Source: Oscillatoriales cyanobacterium
GTDB lineage: Bacteria > Cyanobacteriota > Cyanobacteriia > Cyanobacteriales > Microcoleaceae
Assembly (NCBI GenBank): GCA_004292955.1
Contig: RDXX01000019.1
Location: 62,001 to 126,000 of the forward strand
DNA length: 64,000 nucleotides
Reading direction: 5' to 3'
The translations under genes and the position numbers were made by a program. The notes under the pieces are model-generated. The model saw nothing but the letters and a program-made list of their open reading frames with translations. It was not told where the DNA came from and searched no databases. Shown one piece after another: positions 1-8,477 of the stretch (position 1 is its first letter; each line of letters opens with the position of its first letter).

Positions 1-1
1 T

Positions 2-3000
2 CCTTACTCAGCAGTTGTTAGCGCCTTTTCGGAATTGGTGCGACAACTCTTAACTGAAAGCGAAGCTCAATTGGCAGTTTGGCGCGAAAAACTCCGTACT
101 GCTTTCGGGCAAAACGGGCAAATTATTATTGATGTAATTCCCGAAGTAGAACTAATTGTCGGAGCTCAGTCTCCTGTAGCTGAATTGGGGCCGACGGAAT
201 CTCTCAACCGCTTTAATTTAGTCTTTCAAAATTTCATTCGCGTATTTTGCCAGCCCGAACATCCGCTGGTAATTTTTCTCGACGATTTGCAGTGGGCTGA
301 TTCTGCTACACTCAAATTGATCGAATTGATGATGACAGATGAAGCGACACAATATCTGTTTTTAATTGGCGCTTATCGGGATAATGAAGTCAGTCCCACT
401 CATCCTTTAATGATGACTGTGGAGACGCTGCGAAATCAGGAAGCCATCATTAATGAAATTGCTCTGTCGCCGCTGGGGGTGGACAACATCACTCATTTGA
501 TTGCCGAGACTTTGCACAGCGATCGCAAATCGGTCAAACCCTTAGCTGAACTGGTTGTCAGTAAAACAGACGGCAATCCTTTTTTTGTTAATCAATTCCT
601 ACAAACATTGTATCAAGAAAATCTGCTAGTTTTTCATCCGCCACAGTTGGGGAGCAAGGGCGGCTGGCATTGGGATATGACTCAAATTGAGCAGTGCGCT
701 ATCACTGACAATGTAGTAGATTTGATGGTGCAGAAGTTGAGAAAACTGCCAAGTTCAACGCAGCAGGTTTTGCGTTTAGTGGCTTGTTTGGGCAACGAAT
801 TTGACTTAAATACTCTTTCTTTAATTAATGAGAAAGAAGCGTCGGAAACTTTTTCTCACCTGTTGCCGGCGATTAAGTCGGGGCTGATTCTGCCGACTTC
901 GGAATTGGAAAGCAAGTCATTAGATTACGTGCTGTTTCCGCTGTTAATTCTCAATTATAAATTTTTGCACGATCGCGTACAACAAGCAGCTTATGCTTTA
1001 ATTGATGATTCGCAAAAAAAAGACGTTCACCTGAAAATCGGCAGGCAAATCCTCGAAAATACTCCTGCTGAATATCGCGCTGACAGAATCTTTGAGTTAG
1101 TCGATCACTTGAATGTAGCGCGATCGCTAATTCGAGACGAGCGAGAACTAATCGAACTGGCAACCCTGAATTTAGACGCCGCCCGCAGAGCCAAAGATGC
1201 CACTGCTTATGTTGCTGCGTTGCAGTATTTAACCGCAGGTATGGACGGTTTAACCGCCGATATCTGGGATTCCCACTACGATTTAGCCTTTGCTCTGCAC
1301 ATGGAGCGCGCTAACGTTGAGTATCTGAACGGCTATTTCGAGCATTCAGAAGAATTTATCAACATAACTTTGCAAAAAGCGCGATCGCCTTTAGAAAAAG
1401 TAGAAATTTACAACCTCCTGATCGTGCAGTACACCCTGCGAGCCAAATACGAGGAAGCAGTTAAAGCTGGAATCAAAGCCTTGAACTTGCTGGGCATTGA
1501 CTTGCCGCTAGACGGGCTGCAAAAAGTCATAGCCGAAGAATTTGCAGCAGCCACAAACTTTTTAGCAGGTAGAGAAATAGCTTCCCTGATTGACGCTCCC
1601 GAAATGACAGTACCCGACAAAAAAGTCGCAGTCAAATTAATCACCAACTTCTTAACATCAGCTTACCTCAGCAATCCCGACTTGTGGAAAGTCAGCGTTT
1701 TAAAAGGAGTCAATCTTTCTCTCACCTACGGTTTAGTACCCGAAGCATCTCTCTGCTACGCAGGCTACGGTATGTTCTTAAACGCTGTTTCGGGAGATTA
1801 CAAAGCCGCGTATCAATTTGCCATGCTATCGCTGAATTTGAGTGAAAAATCTGGCAATATCGGCTTGAAGTGCAGAGCTTGTTCTTCGCTGGTTAGTATT
1901 TTTCATTACTGGTTCAACCATATTAAAGAGGCACACGCAATCAGTAATGAAGGATATCAAGCAGCTTTAGAATCAGGAGATTTAGAATATGCCGGTTATA
2001 TCCTATCCAACCGCATAGCCAATTACTTTTTTCAAGGCAAAGAAATATCGCAAATTCTGGCAGACACGAGCAGGTATTTGCAGTTCAGCCAAAAAACCAA
2101 AAATCAGCTTGTTACCGATACATTATTAGGAGTGGAGCTGATACTGCGTAACTTGAGCCAACTCACTGTTGACAAGTTTGTCTTTGAAAGCGACGATATG
2201 AGCGAAGCTGAATACGTACAAAACTGTCAAGCTCATCAAAATTTGTACTCGCTTTGCCTTTACCAGATTCGCAAATGCCAGGTAATGTACTGGTATGGCA
2301 ACTTCAATGAAGCACTACAACTAGCATTGGAAGTAGAAAAGCAACTATCTTTTATTACCGGAGCGATACCCGCTACCGAGTGGAATTTTTTCTTTTCTCT
2401 AGTTTTAGCTGCCGTTTTTCCCAATGTTTCAAAAAGCAAGCAAAAACAATATCTGGAAAAGTTAGAAGCCAATCAAAAACAGATGAAAATCTGGGCTGAT
2501 AACTGTCGTGAAAACTTTCTGCACAAGTATCTTTTAGTACAAGCAGAAATAGCCAGAATTACTAAGAAAGATTCAGAAGCTGTAGAGCTTTACGATTTCT
2601 CGATCAATTTAGCTCAAGACAATGAGTTTGTCCAAAATGAAGCCCTCGCTAACGAACTAGCCGCCAAGTTTTGGTTGAGTAAAGGCAAATATCAATATGC
2701 CAAAATCCACTTGCGCGAAGCTCACTCGTGCTACTTGCGCTGGGGTGCAGTCCGCAAAGTTGAAGATTTAGAACAGAAGTATCCCCAGTTGCGGGAAATG
2801 ACGCCGCTCAACGGCAGTTTTCACAACAATCAAACTACCACAACTATTCATACTTCTACTGGAAGCGATGCGAGAGTGCTGGATTTAGCAACTGTAATGA
2901 AAGCATCTCTGGCAATTTCCAGCGAAATTGTCCTAGACAAATTGCTGGCTTCTTTGATGAGGATATCCCTCGAAAACGCAGGCGCACAATCCGGGTTTTT

Positions 3001-4309
3001 AATTTTGGTGAGAGATGAAAAACTGTTGATTTCTGCCAAAGCGTCAGTAATTGCTGAAGATGTAGCAGTGCTGCAATTTACGCCTGTGGAAGAATGTCAG
3101 GATTTGCCTGTTACGGTGATTAATTATGTGGAAAGGACTCGCTCGGACTTGGTGTTGAGCAATGCTGTGGCTGAGGGGCGATTTACTGCCGATCCTTACA
3201 TCGCCAAACACCAGCTCAAATCTCTTTTGTGTACGCCGATTGTCAATCAAGGCAAACTAATTGGGATTCTTTATTTAGAAAACAATTTAACACTCGGGGC
3301 TTTTACGGCGCATAGATTGGAAGTTTTAAGGCTGCTTTCTTCGCAAGTTGCTATTTCTTTGGAAAATGCTCTGCTTTACAATTCTGTGGAGCAGAAAGTG
3401 CAAGAGCGGACGTATGAGTTAAATGACAAGAATGAGCGTTTAGAACAAACTTTGCTGGAGCTGAAACTAACTCAAGCTCAATTAATTCAAACTGAAAAAA
3501 TGTCGAGTTTGGGGCAAATGGTGGCTGGTGTTGCTCACGAAATTAATAACCCTGTAAGTTTTATCTACGGCAATCTCAATCCAGCTAGCGACTACGTGAA
3601 AGACTTGCTGAAGTTGATTGAGCTTTACCAGCAGCACTATCCCGAACCTGCTGATGAAATCATCGAGGAAATAGAAACAATTGAACTGGAATTTTTGAGC
3701 GAAGATTTGCAAAAGCTGCTGGATTCTATGAAAGTCGGAGCGGAAAGAATCCGGGATATTGTGTTGAGTTTGCGGAATTTCTCGCGCCTGGATGAAGCGC
3801 AAATGAAGTCGGTTAATATCGATGAAGGCATAGACAGTACAGTGATGTTGCTGCAACCCCGCCTGAGAAAAGAAGGTGGCCGTTTGGGAATTGAGGTGAT
3901 TAAAAATTACAGCAAGCTACCGTTAATTACTTGTTATGCGTCGCAGTTGAATCAGGTATTTATGAATATTTTGACAAATGCGATCGATGCGCTGCTGTTG
4001 GCAAGAGATTGCCCGGAAAGCTCTCATAAACAGCCTACTATTACAATTTCTACGGAGGTGACCGATCGCAATTCTGCTATTATTAGAATGGCTGATAGTG
4101 GGCCAGGGATGAGCAGTGAGGTGCTGCACAAGATATTCGATCCGTTTTTTACAACTAAGCCGGTGGGTTCGGGAACTGGTTTGGGATTATCGATTTCGCA
4201 CTCGATTGTTGTGAGTTCTCATGGCGGAAAGTTGAGTTGTGTTTCTGCACCTGGAGAGGGGACTGAGTTTATTATTGAAATTCCGATCGCCCCCAAGCAA
4301 GTTTTGTAA
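2..4309 (+). CDS. AAA-ATPase/GAF/histidine kinase (5' partial)
   Basis: The reading frame is open from the left window edge, so the N-terminus (in this family usually a Ser/Thr kinase domain) is missing. The visible part starts inside an AAA_16-type ATPase with a Walker B-like VIFLDDLQWAD. It continues through a long helical, TPR-like middle and a GAF domain at about 2870-3370. A coiled coil leads into the kinase core: H-box GVAHEINNPVSF with the phospho-acceptor His codon at 3536-3538, an N-box around NILTNAIDALL, G1 DSGPGM and G2 GSGTGLGLS. Cyanobacterial proteins of this build are large cytoplasmic multi-sensor kinases. The input signal and cognate regulator cannot be told from the sequence. 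Domain assignment is firm; the full length is unknown because the gene is cut. Confidence 0.9.
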   Translation, partial: PYSAVVSAFSELVRQLLTESEAQLAVWREKLRTAFGQNGQIIIDVIPEVELIVGAQSPVAELGPTESLNRFNLVFQNFIRVFCQPEHPLVIFLDDLQWADSATLKLIELMMTDEATQYLFLIGAYRDNEVSPTHPLMMTVETLRNQEAIINEIALSPLGVDNITHLIAETLHSDRKSVKPLAELVVSKTDGNPFFVNQFLQTLYQENLLVFHPPQLGSKGGWHWDMTQIEQCAITDNVVDLMVQKLRKLPSSTQQVLRLVACLGNEFDLNTLSLINEKEASETFSHLLPAIKSGLILPTSELESKSLDYVLFPLLILNYKFLHDRVQQAAYALIDDSQKKDVHLKIGRQILENTPAEYRADRIFELVDHLNVARSLIRDERELIELATLNLDAARRAKDATAYVAALQYLTAGMDGLTADIWDSHYDLAFALHMERANVEYLNGYFEHSEEFINITLQKARSPLEKVEIYNLLIVQYTLRAKYEEAVKAGIKALNLLGIDLPLDGLQKVIAEEFAAATNFLAGREIASLIDAPEMTVPDKKVAVKLITNFLTSAYLSNPDLWKVSVLKGVNLSLTYGLVPEASLCYAGYGMFLNAVSGDYKAAYQFAMLSLNLSEKSGNIGLKCRACSSLVSIFHYWFNHIKEAHAISNEGYQAALESGDLEYAGYILSNRIANYFFQGKEISQILADTSRYLQFSQKTKNQLVTDTLLGVELILRNLSQLTVDKFVFESDDMSEAEYVQNCQAHQNLYSLCLYQIRKCQVMYWYGNFNEALQLALEVEKQLSFITGAIPATEWNFFFSLVLAAVFPNVSKSKQKQYLEKLEANQKQMKIWADNCRENFLHKYLLVQAEIARITKKDSEAVELYDFSINLAQDNEFVQNEALANELAAKFWLSKGKYQYAKIHLREAHSCYLRWGAVRKVEDLEQKYPQLREMTPLNGSFHNNQTTTTIHTSTGSDARVLDLATVMKASLAISSEIVLDKLLASLMRISLENAGAQSGFLILVRDEKLLISAKASVIAEDVAVLQFTPVEECQDLPVTVINYVERTRSDLVLSNAVAEGRFTADPYIAKHQLKSLLCTPIVNQGKLIGILYLENNLTLGAFTAHRLEVLRLLSSQVAISLENALLYNSVEQKVQERTYELNDKNERLEQTLLELKLTQAQLIQTEKMSSLGQMVAGVAHEINNPVSFIYGNLNPASDYVKDLLKLIELYQQHYPEPADEIIEEIETIELEFLSEDLQKLLDSMKVGAERIRDIVLSLRNFSRLDEAQMKSVNIDEGIDSTVMLLQPRLRKEGGRLGIEVIKNYSKLPLITCYASQLNQVFMNILTNAIDALLLARDCPESSHKQPTITISTEVTDRNSAIIRMADSGPGMSSEVLHKIFDPFFTTKPVGSGTGLGLSISHSIVVSSHGGKLSCVSAPGEGTEFIIEIPIAPKQVL

Positions 4310-4329
4310 GGAAGAAAGGGGGAATATCT

Positions 4330-4500
4330 GGTGAATATTGGGTGAATATTGGGTGAATATTGGGTGAATTTCCGTTGGATACCCGGCGAATGGAATTCGC
4401 GGCTACACAAACAATGTCCGCCTCCGCGGACTAAGAAAGAAAGAAAGAAAGAAAGAGAGAAAGGACGAATGGAATTCGTGGCTACACAAACAATGTCCGC
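4330..4500. repeat. Tandem 11-mer and paired 35-bp direct repeat
   Basis: Several copies of GGGTGAATATT run from about 4330 to 4370. Two 35-bp direct copies follow at 4387-4421 and 4466-4500, with one mismatch, both ending in ACAAACAATGTCCGC. An AAGAAAG microsatellite separates them. A small CCGCCTCCGCGG palindrome follows the first copy. No coding potential is seen. Confidence 0.8.
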
Positions 4501-4511
4501 GCAACGCGAGA

Positions 4512-5075
4512 CTAAGAAAATTGTATTTGGCGGTACAATTGGCCGATCGCAATTTCGACATCCACTGATTCCAGTCGCAAAGTATCGCCCAAACCGTACT
4601 CCGACAGCACCCACAGCCCTTGTTCGTTGCGCCGAAACAGCTCTACTCCGGGCTGTTCGACTTGCACCAAGACGTACTCTTGCAGCGTTGAAAATTGGCG
4701 ATATTTAGCAAATTTTGCGCCACGATCCAAAGCTTCCGTTGAAGGTGACAAAACTTCGACAATCAAGGAAGGAAATTGCACCAATTGCGGATCGTTATCG
4801 CGATCGTCGCAAGTTACCACAACATCAGGATAAAAATACTTTTGTCCTGGTTCCACTTGGACTTTGACATCGGCCATGTACATCTCGCAAGGGCGATCGA
4901 CAAGGGCATCATCTAGAACCTTGGAGAAGTTGAAGGTAATCCGATTGTGATTGCGGGTTCCGCCACTCATAGCGACGACTTCGCCATCCCAATACTCGTA
5001 GCGCTCTTCTTGGGTGGGTTCCCAAGTCAGGTATTCTTCTGCGCTCATCAATAGGCGATCGGGTAAAGCAACCAT
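4512..5075 (-). CDS. Uma2 family (DUF820) endonuclease-like protein
   Basis: A 187-residue protein from the ATG at 5075; the frame extends slightly further to a TTG. It has the Uma2 hallmarks: an N-terminal MSAEEYLTWEP, a PDVVVTCDD strand, SLIVEVLSPST (the E-x-L-S-P-S-T signature) and KFAKYRQFSTLQEYVLV. The fold belongs to the PD-(D/E)XK nuclease group and the family is greatly expanded in cyanobacteria. Most members stand alone with no known substrate, so nuclease activity here is inferred from family only. No partner gene is obvious; the gene lies between repeats and a decayed gene. Confidence 0.88.
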   Translation of the reverse strand: MVALPDRLLMSAEEYLTWEPTQEERYEYWDGEVVAMSGGTRNHNRITFNFSKVLDDALVDRPCEMYMADVKVQVEPGQKYFYPDVVVTCDDRDNDPQLVQFPSLIVEVLSPSTEALDRGAKFAKYRQFSTLQEYVLVQVEQPGVELFRRNEQGLWVLSEYGLGDTLRLESVDVEIAIGQLYRQIQFS

Positions 5076-5126
5076 AATGCGATGCAAACTAGATACCAGT
5101 TTTTTTGCTTATGCCATTTTATCACC

Positions 5127-5424
5127 TCAGCGCACAATTAATTGACCGAATAAACCGCTTTCTCCCGACCCTTCTTTTTCCAGCAGACACGCTTCTAATT
5201 CAAACAAGCGGCGGTAGGTGAGGGAATAATTTGTGACTGGATGCTTCCAGGTTTCTGGTTTGCGGGATTCGTACAAACCGATCAGTTTGCCGTAGCCGGG
5301 GGCGATCGATCAAACTCGATCGCCCCGAATGTCGAAATCTGCTTGCACTTCGCACTGCTTGGGGTTGATGGAGGCGATCGCGCTTATGTCAACGATCGCC
5401 ACTCGGAAGATTTCGATCGAATCT
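5127..5424 (-). pseudogene. Decayed coding remnant, unrecognised
   Basis: The minus strand reads as protein-like sequence in two pieces. The upstream piece (about 5424 to 5302) contains AIASINPKQCEVQADFDIRG and ends in a TGA. The downstream piece (about 5297 to 5127) contains GYGKLIGLYESRKPETW and LTYRRLFELEACLLEKEG and ends in TGA. No plausible start codon with a ribosome site is visible. This looks like the C-terminal end of a lost gene, broken by a stop. I do not recognise the family. Confidence 0.4.
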
Positions 5425-5459
5425 AGGGTTGTCTTTCATTCAAGGTAATCGTGGTAATC

Positions 5460-7088
5460 TCACTCCGCGGTAACGGCCAAACCAGAAACCACAGGCGCGA
5501 TCGCATTTAACCTCAAAACAGGATGCTCACCTTCCACCTGACGGCAATTCCAGTCATTCCTAAATAACAAAACCGGCCTTCCCCAACAATCCTTCACCGT
5601 CACAGTATTAAACAGCCGTCCCACCTTGGCCAGCGCATCCCAACCGCCATCTACCCAACGAGCTACACTGTAAGGCAACATATCGATCGTAGTTTCGACA
5701 TTATATTCCGACTGCATTCGGAACTGCACCACTTCAAATTGCAACTGTCCCACAGCCGCCAAAATTGGTTCGCGTTTCGACTCATCAACCGAATACATAA
5801 TTTGCACAGCGCCCTCTTCCTGCAACTCCGAAACACCTTTGCGGAACTGCTTAAACTTAGAAGGATTCGGATTTCTCAAAAAGGCAAAAAGTTCCGGCGA
5901 AAAACAGGGAATCCCTTCATATTCGACTTTTTGACCGGTGAAAATAGTATCGCCGATCGCAAAAACCCCCGGATTGTTCAAACCGATAACATCGCCCGGA
6001 TACGCAACCTCGATCGACTCCCGATCCTGAGCAAATAACTTTTGAGGTCTTGACAAACGCACCGTTTTACCAGTCCGAGCGTGAGTGACGTTCATGTCCT
6101 TTTCAAACTTGCCGGTACAAACGCGAATAAACGCCACGCGATCGCGATGTCTCGGATCCATATTCGCTTGCAACTTAAACACAAACCCGGTAAAATCTTC
6201 GTAAGTTGGCGGAAGTTCCCCGGCGCTGCTGTTGCGGGCGATCGGCTTCATGGCGTAATCTAAAAACGCATCCAAAAACAGCTCGACCCCAAAATTGCTC
6301 ATCGCACTACCAAAGAAAACGGGAGTCATTTTCCCAGCGCGAACGGAGTCTAAATCGAGTTCAGTTCCCAACTCATCCAACAGTTCCAACTCTTCTTTGA
6401 GCTGATAGTAAAGGTCTTGTTCCAACAAATCCTCAATGCGCGGATCGCCCAATTCGATCACCGTATCAACAGCAGCGCGAGAACCGTGTTTAGTCCGCTC
6501 GAACAAGTGAATTTTGCGCCCTCTGCGATCGAAAACACCTTTAAAGCGATCGCCCGTACCGATCGGCCAATTCACCGGATAAGTCTGCAACCCCAATTCC
6601 TTCTCAATTTCGTCCAACAAATCCAAAGGATCTCTGCTAGGGCGATCGAGCTTATTAAAGAAAGTAAAAATAGGCAAACGTCGCAACTTACAAACTTCAA
6701 ATAACTTGCGAGTTTGCGGTTCCAAACCCTTAGCAGCATCCTCAAGCATCACCGCATTATCAGCAGCCGCCAGAGTACGATAAGTATCTTCACTAAAATC
6801 TTGGTGTCCGGGAGTATCGAGCAGATTAATGTGATAATTTTGATATTCAAACTGCAAAACAGTAGAAGTAATCGAAATTCCCCGCTGCTGTTCCATCGCC
6901 ATCCAGTCAGAAGTAGCGTGTCGCTGAGCCCGCCGTGCTTTCACAGAACCTGCTTCGTGAATTGCACCTCCGTAAAGCAGCAGCTTTTCTGTCAAAGTAG
7001 TTTTCCCCGCGTCAGGGTGCGAGATAATAGCAAAGTTGCGCCGGCGCCGGGCAGCAGTTAGCAGTTCAGTTTCGAGTTCTGTTGTCAT
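5460..7088 (-). CDS. prfC: Peptide chain release factor 3 (RF-3)
   Basis: A 542-residue translational GTPase that recycles RF1/RF2 from the ribosome after termination. The G1 loop is [18 protein letters not shown], followed by switch regions ([13 protein letters not shown]), G3 [16 protein letters not shown] and G4 [11 protein letters not shown]. The C-terminal part has the RF-3-specific [18 protein letters not shown] and [16 protein letters not shown] stretches. The ATG at 7088 is preferred over the GTG just before it. Length is normal for the family. It appears monocistronic, with a divergent DUF4870 gene about 100 bp away. Confidence 0.96.
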   Translation of the reverse strand: MTTELETELLTAARRRRNFAIISHPDAGKTTLTEKLLLYGGAIHEAGSVKARRAQRHATSDWMAMEQQRGISITSTVLQFEYQNYHINLLDTPGHQDFSEDTYRTLAAADNAVMLEDAAKGLEPQTRKLFEVCKLRRLPIFTFFNKLDRPSRDPLDLLDEIEKELGLQTYPVNWPIGTGDRFKGVFDRRGRKIHLFERTKHGSRAAVDTVIELGDPRIEDLLEQDLYYQLKEELELLDELGTELDLDSVRAGKMTPVFFGSAMSNFGVELFLDAFLDYAMKPIARNSSAGELPPTYEDFTGFVFKLQANMDPRHRDRVAFIRVCTGKFEKDMNVTHARTGKTVRLSRPQKLFAQDRESIEVAYPGDVIGLNNPGVFAIGDTIFTGQKVEYEGIPCFSPELFAFLRNPNPSKFKQFRKGVSELQEEGAVQIMYSVDESKREPILAAVGQLQFEVVQFRMQSEYNVETTIDMLPYSVARWVDGGWDALAKVGRLFNTVTVKDCWGRPVLLFRNDWNCRQVEGEHPVLRLNAIAPVVSGLAVTAE

Positions 7089-7190
7089 CACAAAATAGGT
7101 AGGGGAATCATCACCCGATCGCCATTATAGCCTGTGCTAGAGTTGCTATTAAAGGTAAAATTATCACTAAAGTCAAGGAATCAAAGTAAT

Positions 7191-7535
7191 ATGTACGACT
7201 CCGACAAGCGAAAGCTGCTATCACTGGTGTGTCACGGGGCGATTTTTTTCAGCACGTTAGTTTTATCGATCGGAGCGCCGATCGCTGTATTGTTAGTATC
7301 TGATGACCCCGTTGTCAAAGAAAACGCCACCGAAGCCATCAATTTTCACTTGAATGTATGGGTGTACAGCGCTGTGATTGTGGCGTTAACTGTGGTGACT
7401 TTTGGGCTTGCCGGGTTTATCCTAGTGCCGCTAGGTTATCTCCTACATTGGGGACTGACAATCATGGCTATTATCCACGTGTTGCAAACTCCAAACGAAG
7501 CTTACCGCTACCCTTTTATTTTCCGAATAGTTTAG
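7191..7535 (+). CDS. DUF4870 domain membrane protein
   Basis: A 114-residue protein with the DUF4870 pattern: N-terminal DKRKLLSLVCHGAIFFS, then the conserved motif KENATEAINFHLNV between hydrophobic stretches and an IIHVLQTPNEAYRYPF end. Three or four membrane segments are predicted by eye. The start at 7191 is supported by an AAGGAA about 10 nt upstream; an upstream TTG would add an unlikely leader. The function of this family is unknown. The spacer to prfC is divergent and can hold both promoters. Confidence 0.88.
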   Translation: MYDSDKRKLLSLVCHGAIFFSTLVLSIGAPIAVLLVSDDPVVKENATEAINFHLNVWVYSAVIVALTVVTFGLAGFILVPLGYLLHWGLTIMAIIHVLQTPNEAYRYPFIFRIV

Positions 7536-7622
7536 ACAGCAAATCGCGCTTCATTATCGATTTTAAACAACCCGATTTCTTCAATAGACCTCTTGCAAAA
7601 ATCCTTTTAACCAAATTTTGGG

Positions 7623-7682
7623 ACGGGCTAGAAGCCCATCCCACAAGAAAAAAGATTTTTGTGGGATGGGCTTCTAGCCCGT
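7623..7682. repeat. Perfect 24-bp inverted repeat
   Basis: Two perfectly complementary 24-bp arms (7623-7646 and 7659-7682) enclose a 12-nt A/T-rich loop. Each arm contains GGGCTAGAAGCCCATCCC or its complement. It lies about 90 bp after the DUF4870 stop. It may act as a terminator, but such hairpins are also dispersed as small mobile repeats in cyanobacteria. Confidence 0.8.
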
Positions 7683-7684
7683 AG

Positions 7685-7804
7685 CAGAAGGAAGAAGGAA
7701 GAAGGAAGAAGGAAGAAGGAAGAGGAAAGAAGGAAGAAGGAATAAACTATCCGCAATTCCCAATTCCCAATTCCCAATTCCCAATTCCCAATTCCCGATT
7801 CCCA
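7685..7804. repeat. Short tandem repeats (GAAGGAA; AATTCCC)
   Basis: A run of GAAGAAG/GAAGGAA units at about 7685-7745 is followed by heptamer AATTCCC units at about 7755-7803. They fill the space up to the stop codon of the next minus-strand gene. Confidence 0.85.
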
Positions 7805-7808
7805 ATAT

Positions 7809-8285
7809 TCATCGCATTTCAGGAACTCTCACAGGATCTGTCGGTGGCATAACCGCCTCTTTAGCATTCAACTTGATATTCAACTCGCGAATCCGGCGCG
7901 ACAGCAAGCGAATAATATTAACAGCAATTCCCGGCGTTTCATCGATCGCATCATAAAGCTGCATTTGAGTCAGCATCAAACACTCCGATTGTTCCAGAGT
8001 CGAAATAGAAGCCGATCGAGGTTCCGCATCAAATAGCGACATTTCCCCGAAACAAGCCCCCGCCTTCAACTGTGCCAAATCCCGATCGCCTATATGCACC
8101 CGCACCGTACCCGATACCAAGATATAGAGCGATCGACCTTCTTGTCCTTCCGTAAAAATCCTGTGCTTAGAAGGAAACGAAAGTTCGTCCATTACCGATG
8201 CTAGACGGACAAGAAAATCATCCCGCAGTTCCTTAAAAATCGGAACTTCCCTGACAAACAATAGGCGTTCGACGCTAGTTAACAT
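7809..8285 (-). CDS. Cyclic nucleotide-binding domain protein
   Basis: A 158-residue single-domain protein of the Crp/cNMP-binding fold. The beta-roll shows [20 protein letters not shown] and the phosphate-binding cassette [18 protein letters not shown], where the E and R contacts are present. A helical end ([14 protein letters not shown]) follows but there is no helix-turn-helix DNA-binding domain, so it is a sensor or regulatory module rather than a transcription factor. It lies directly downstream of the HEAT-repeat transporter-like gene on the same strand, 192 bp apart. In related proteins such a domain is fused behind the transporter and HEAT parts, so the two products may work together (inference). 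Confidence 0.87.
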   Translation of the reverse strand: MLTSVERLLFVREVPIFKELRDDFLVRLASVMDELSFPSKHRIFTEGQEGRSLYILVSGTVRVHIGDRDLAQLKAGACFGEMSLFDAEPRSASISTLEQSECLMLTQMQLYDAIDETPGIAVNIIRLLSRRIRELNIKLNAKEAVMPPTDPVRVPEMR

Positions 8286-8323
8286 AATGCGATGCAGTGA
8301 TTAATTTAAACTTTAACAAAGGA

Positions 8324-8476
8324 AGGGGAATTGGGCATTGGGCATTGGGCATTGGGCATTGGGCATTAGGTATTGGGAATTAGGTATTGAAGATAGTTTC
8401 TTTTTGTTCCTTCTTCCTTCTTCCTTCTTCCTTCTTCCTTCTTCCTTCTTCCTTCTTCCTTCTTCCCTCTTCCTTC
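8324..8476. repeat. TTGGGCA and CTTCTTC tandem repeats
   Basis: About eight TTGGGCA-type units (8328-8395) are followed by CTTCTTC/CTTCCTT units (8405-8476). These abut the stop codon of the next gene and fill the whole intergenic space. Confidence 0.85.
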
Positions 8477-8477
8477 T

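Noticed and set aside
4219-4614. 131-codon minus-strand frame across the left repeat cluster
   Set aside because: It overlaps the kinase 3' end, repeats and the Uma2 gene, and has no protein features.
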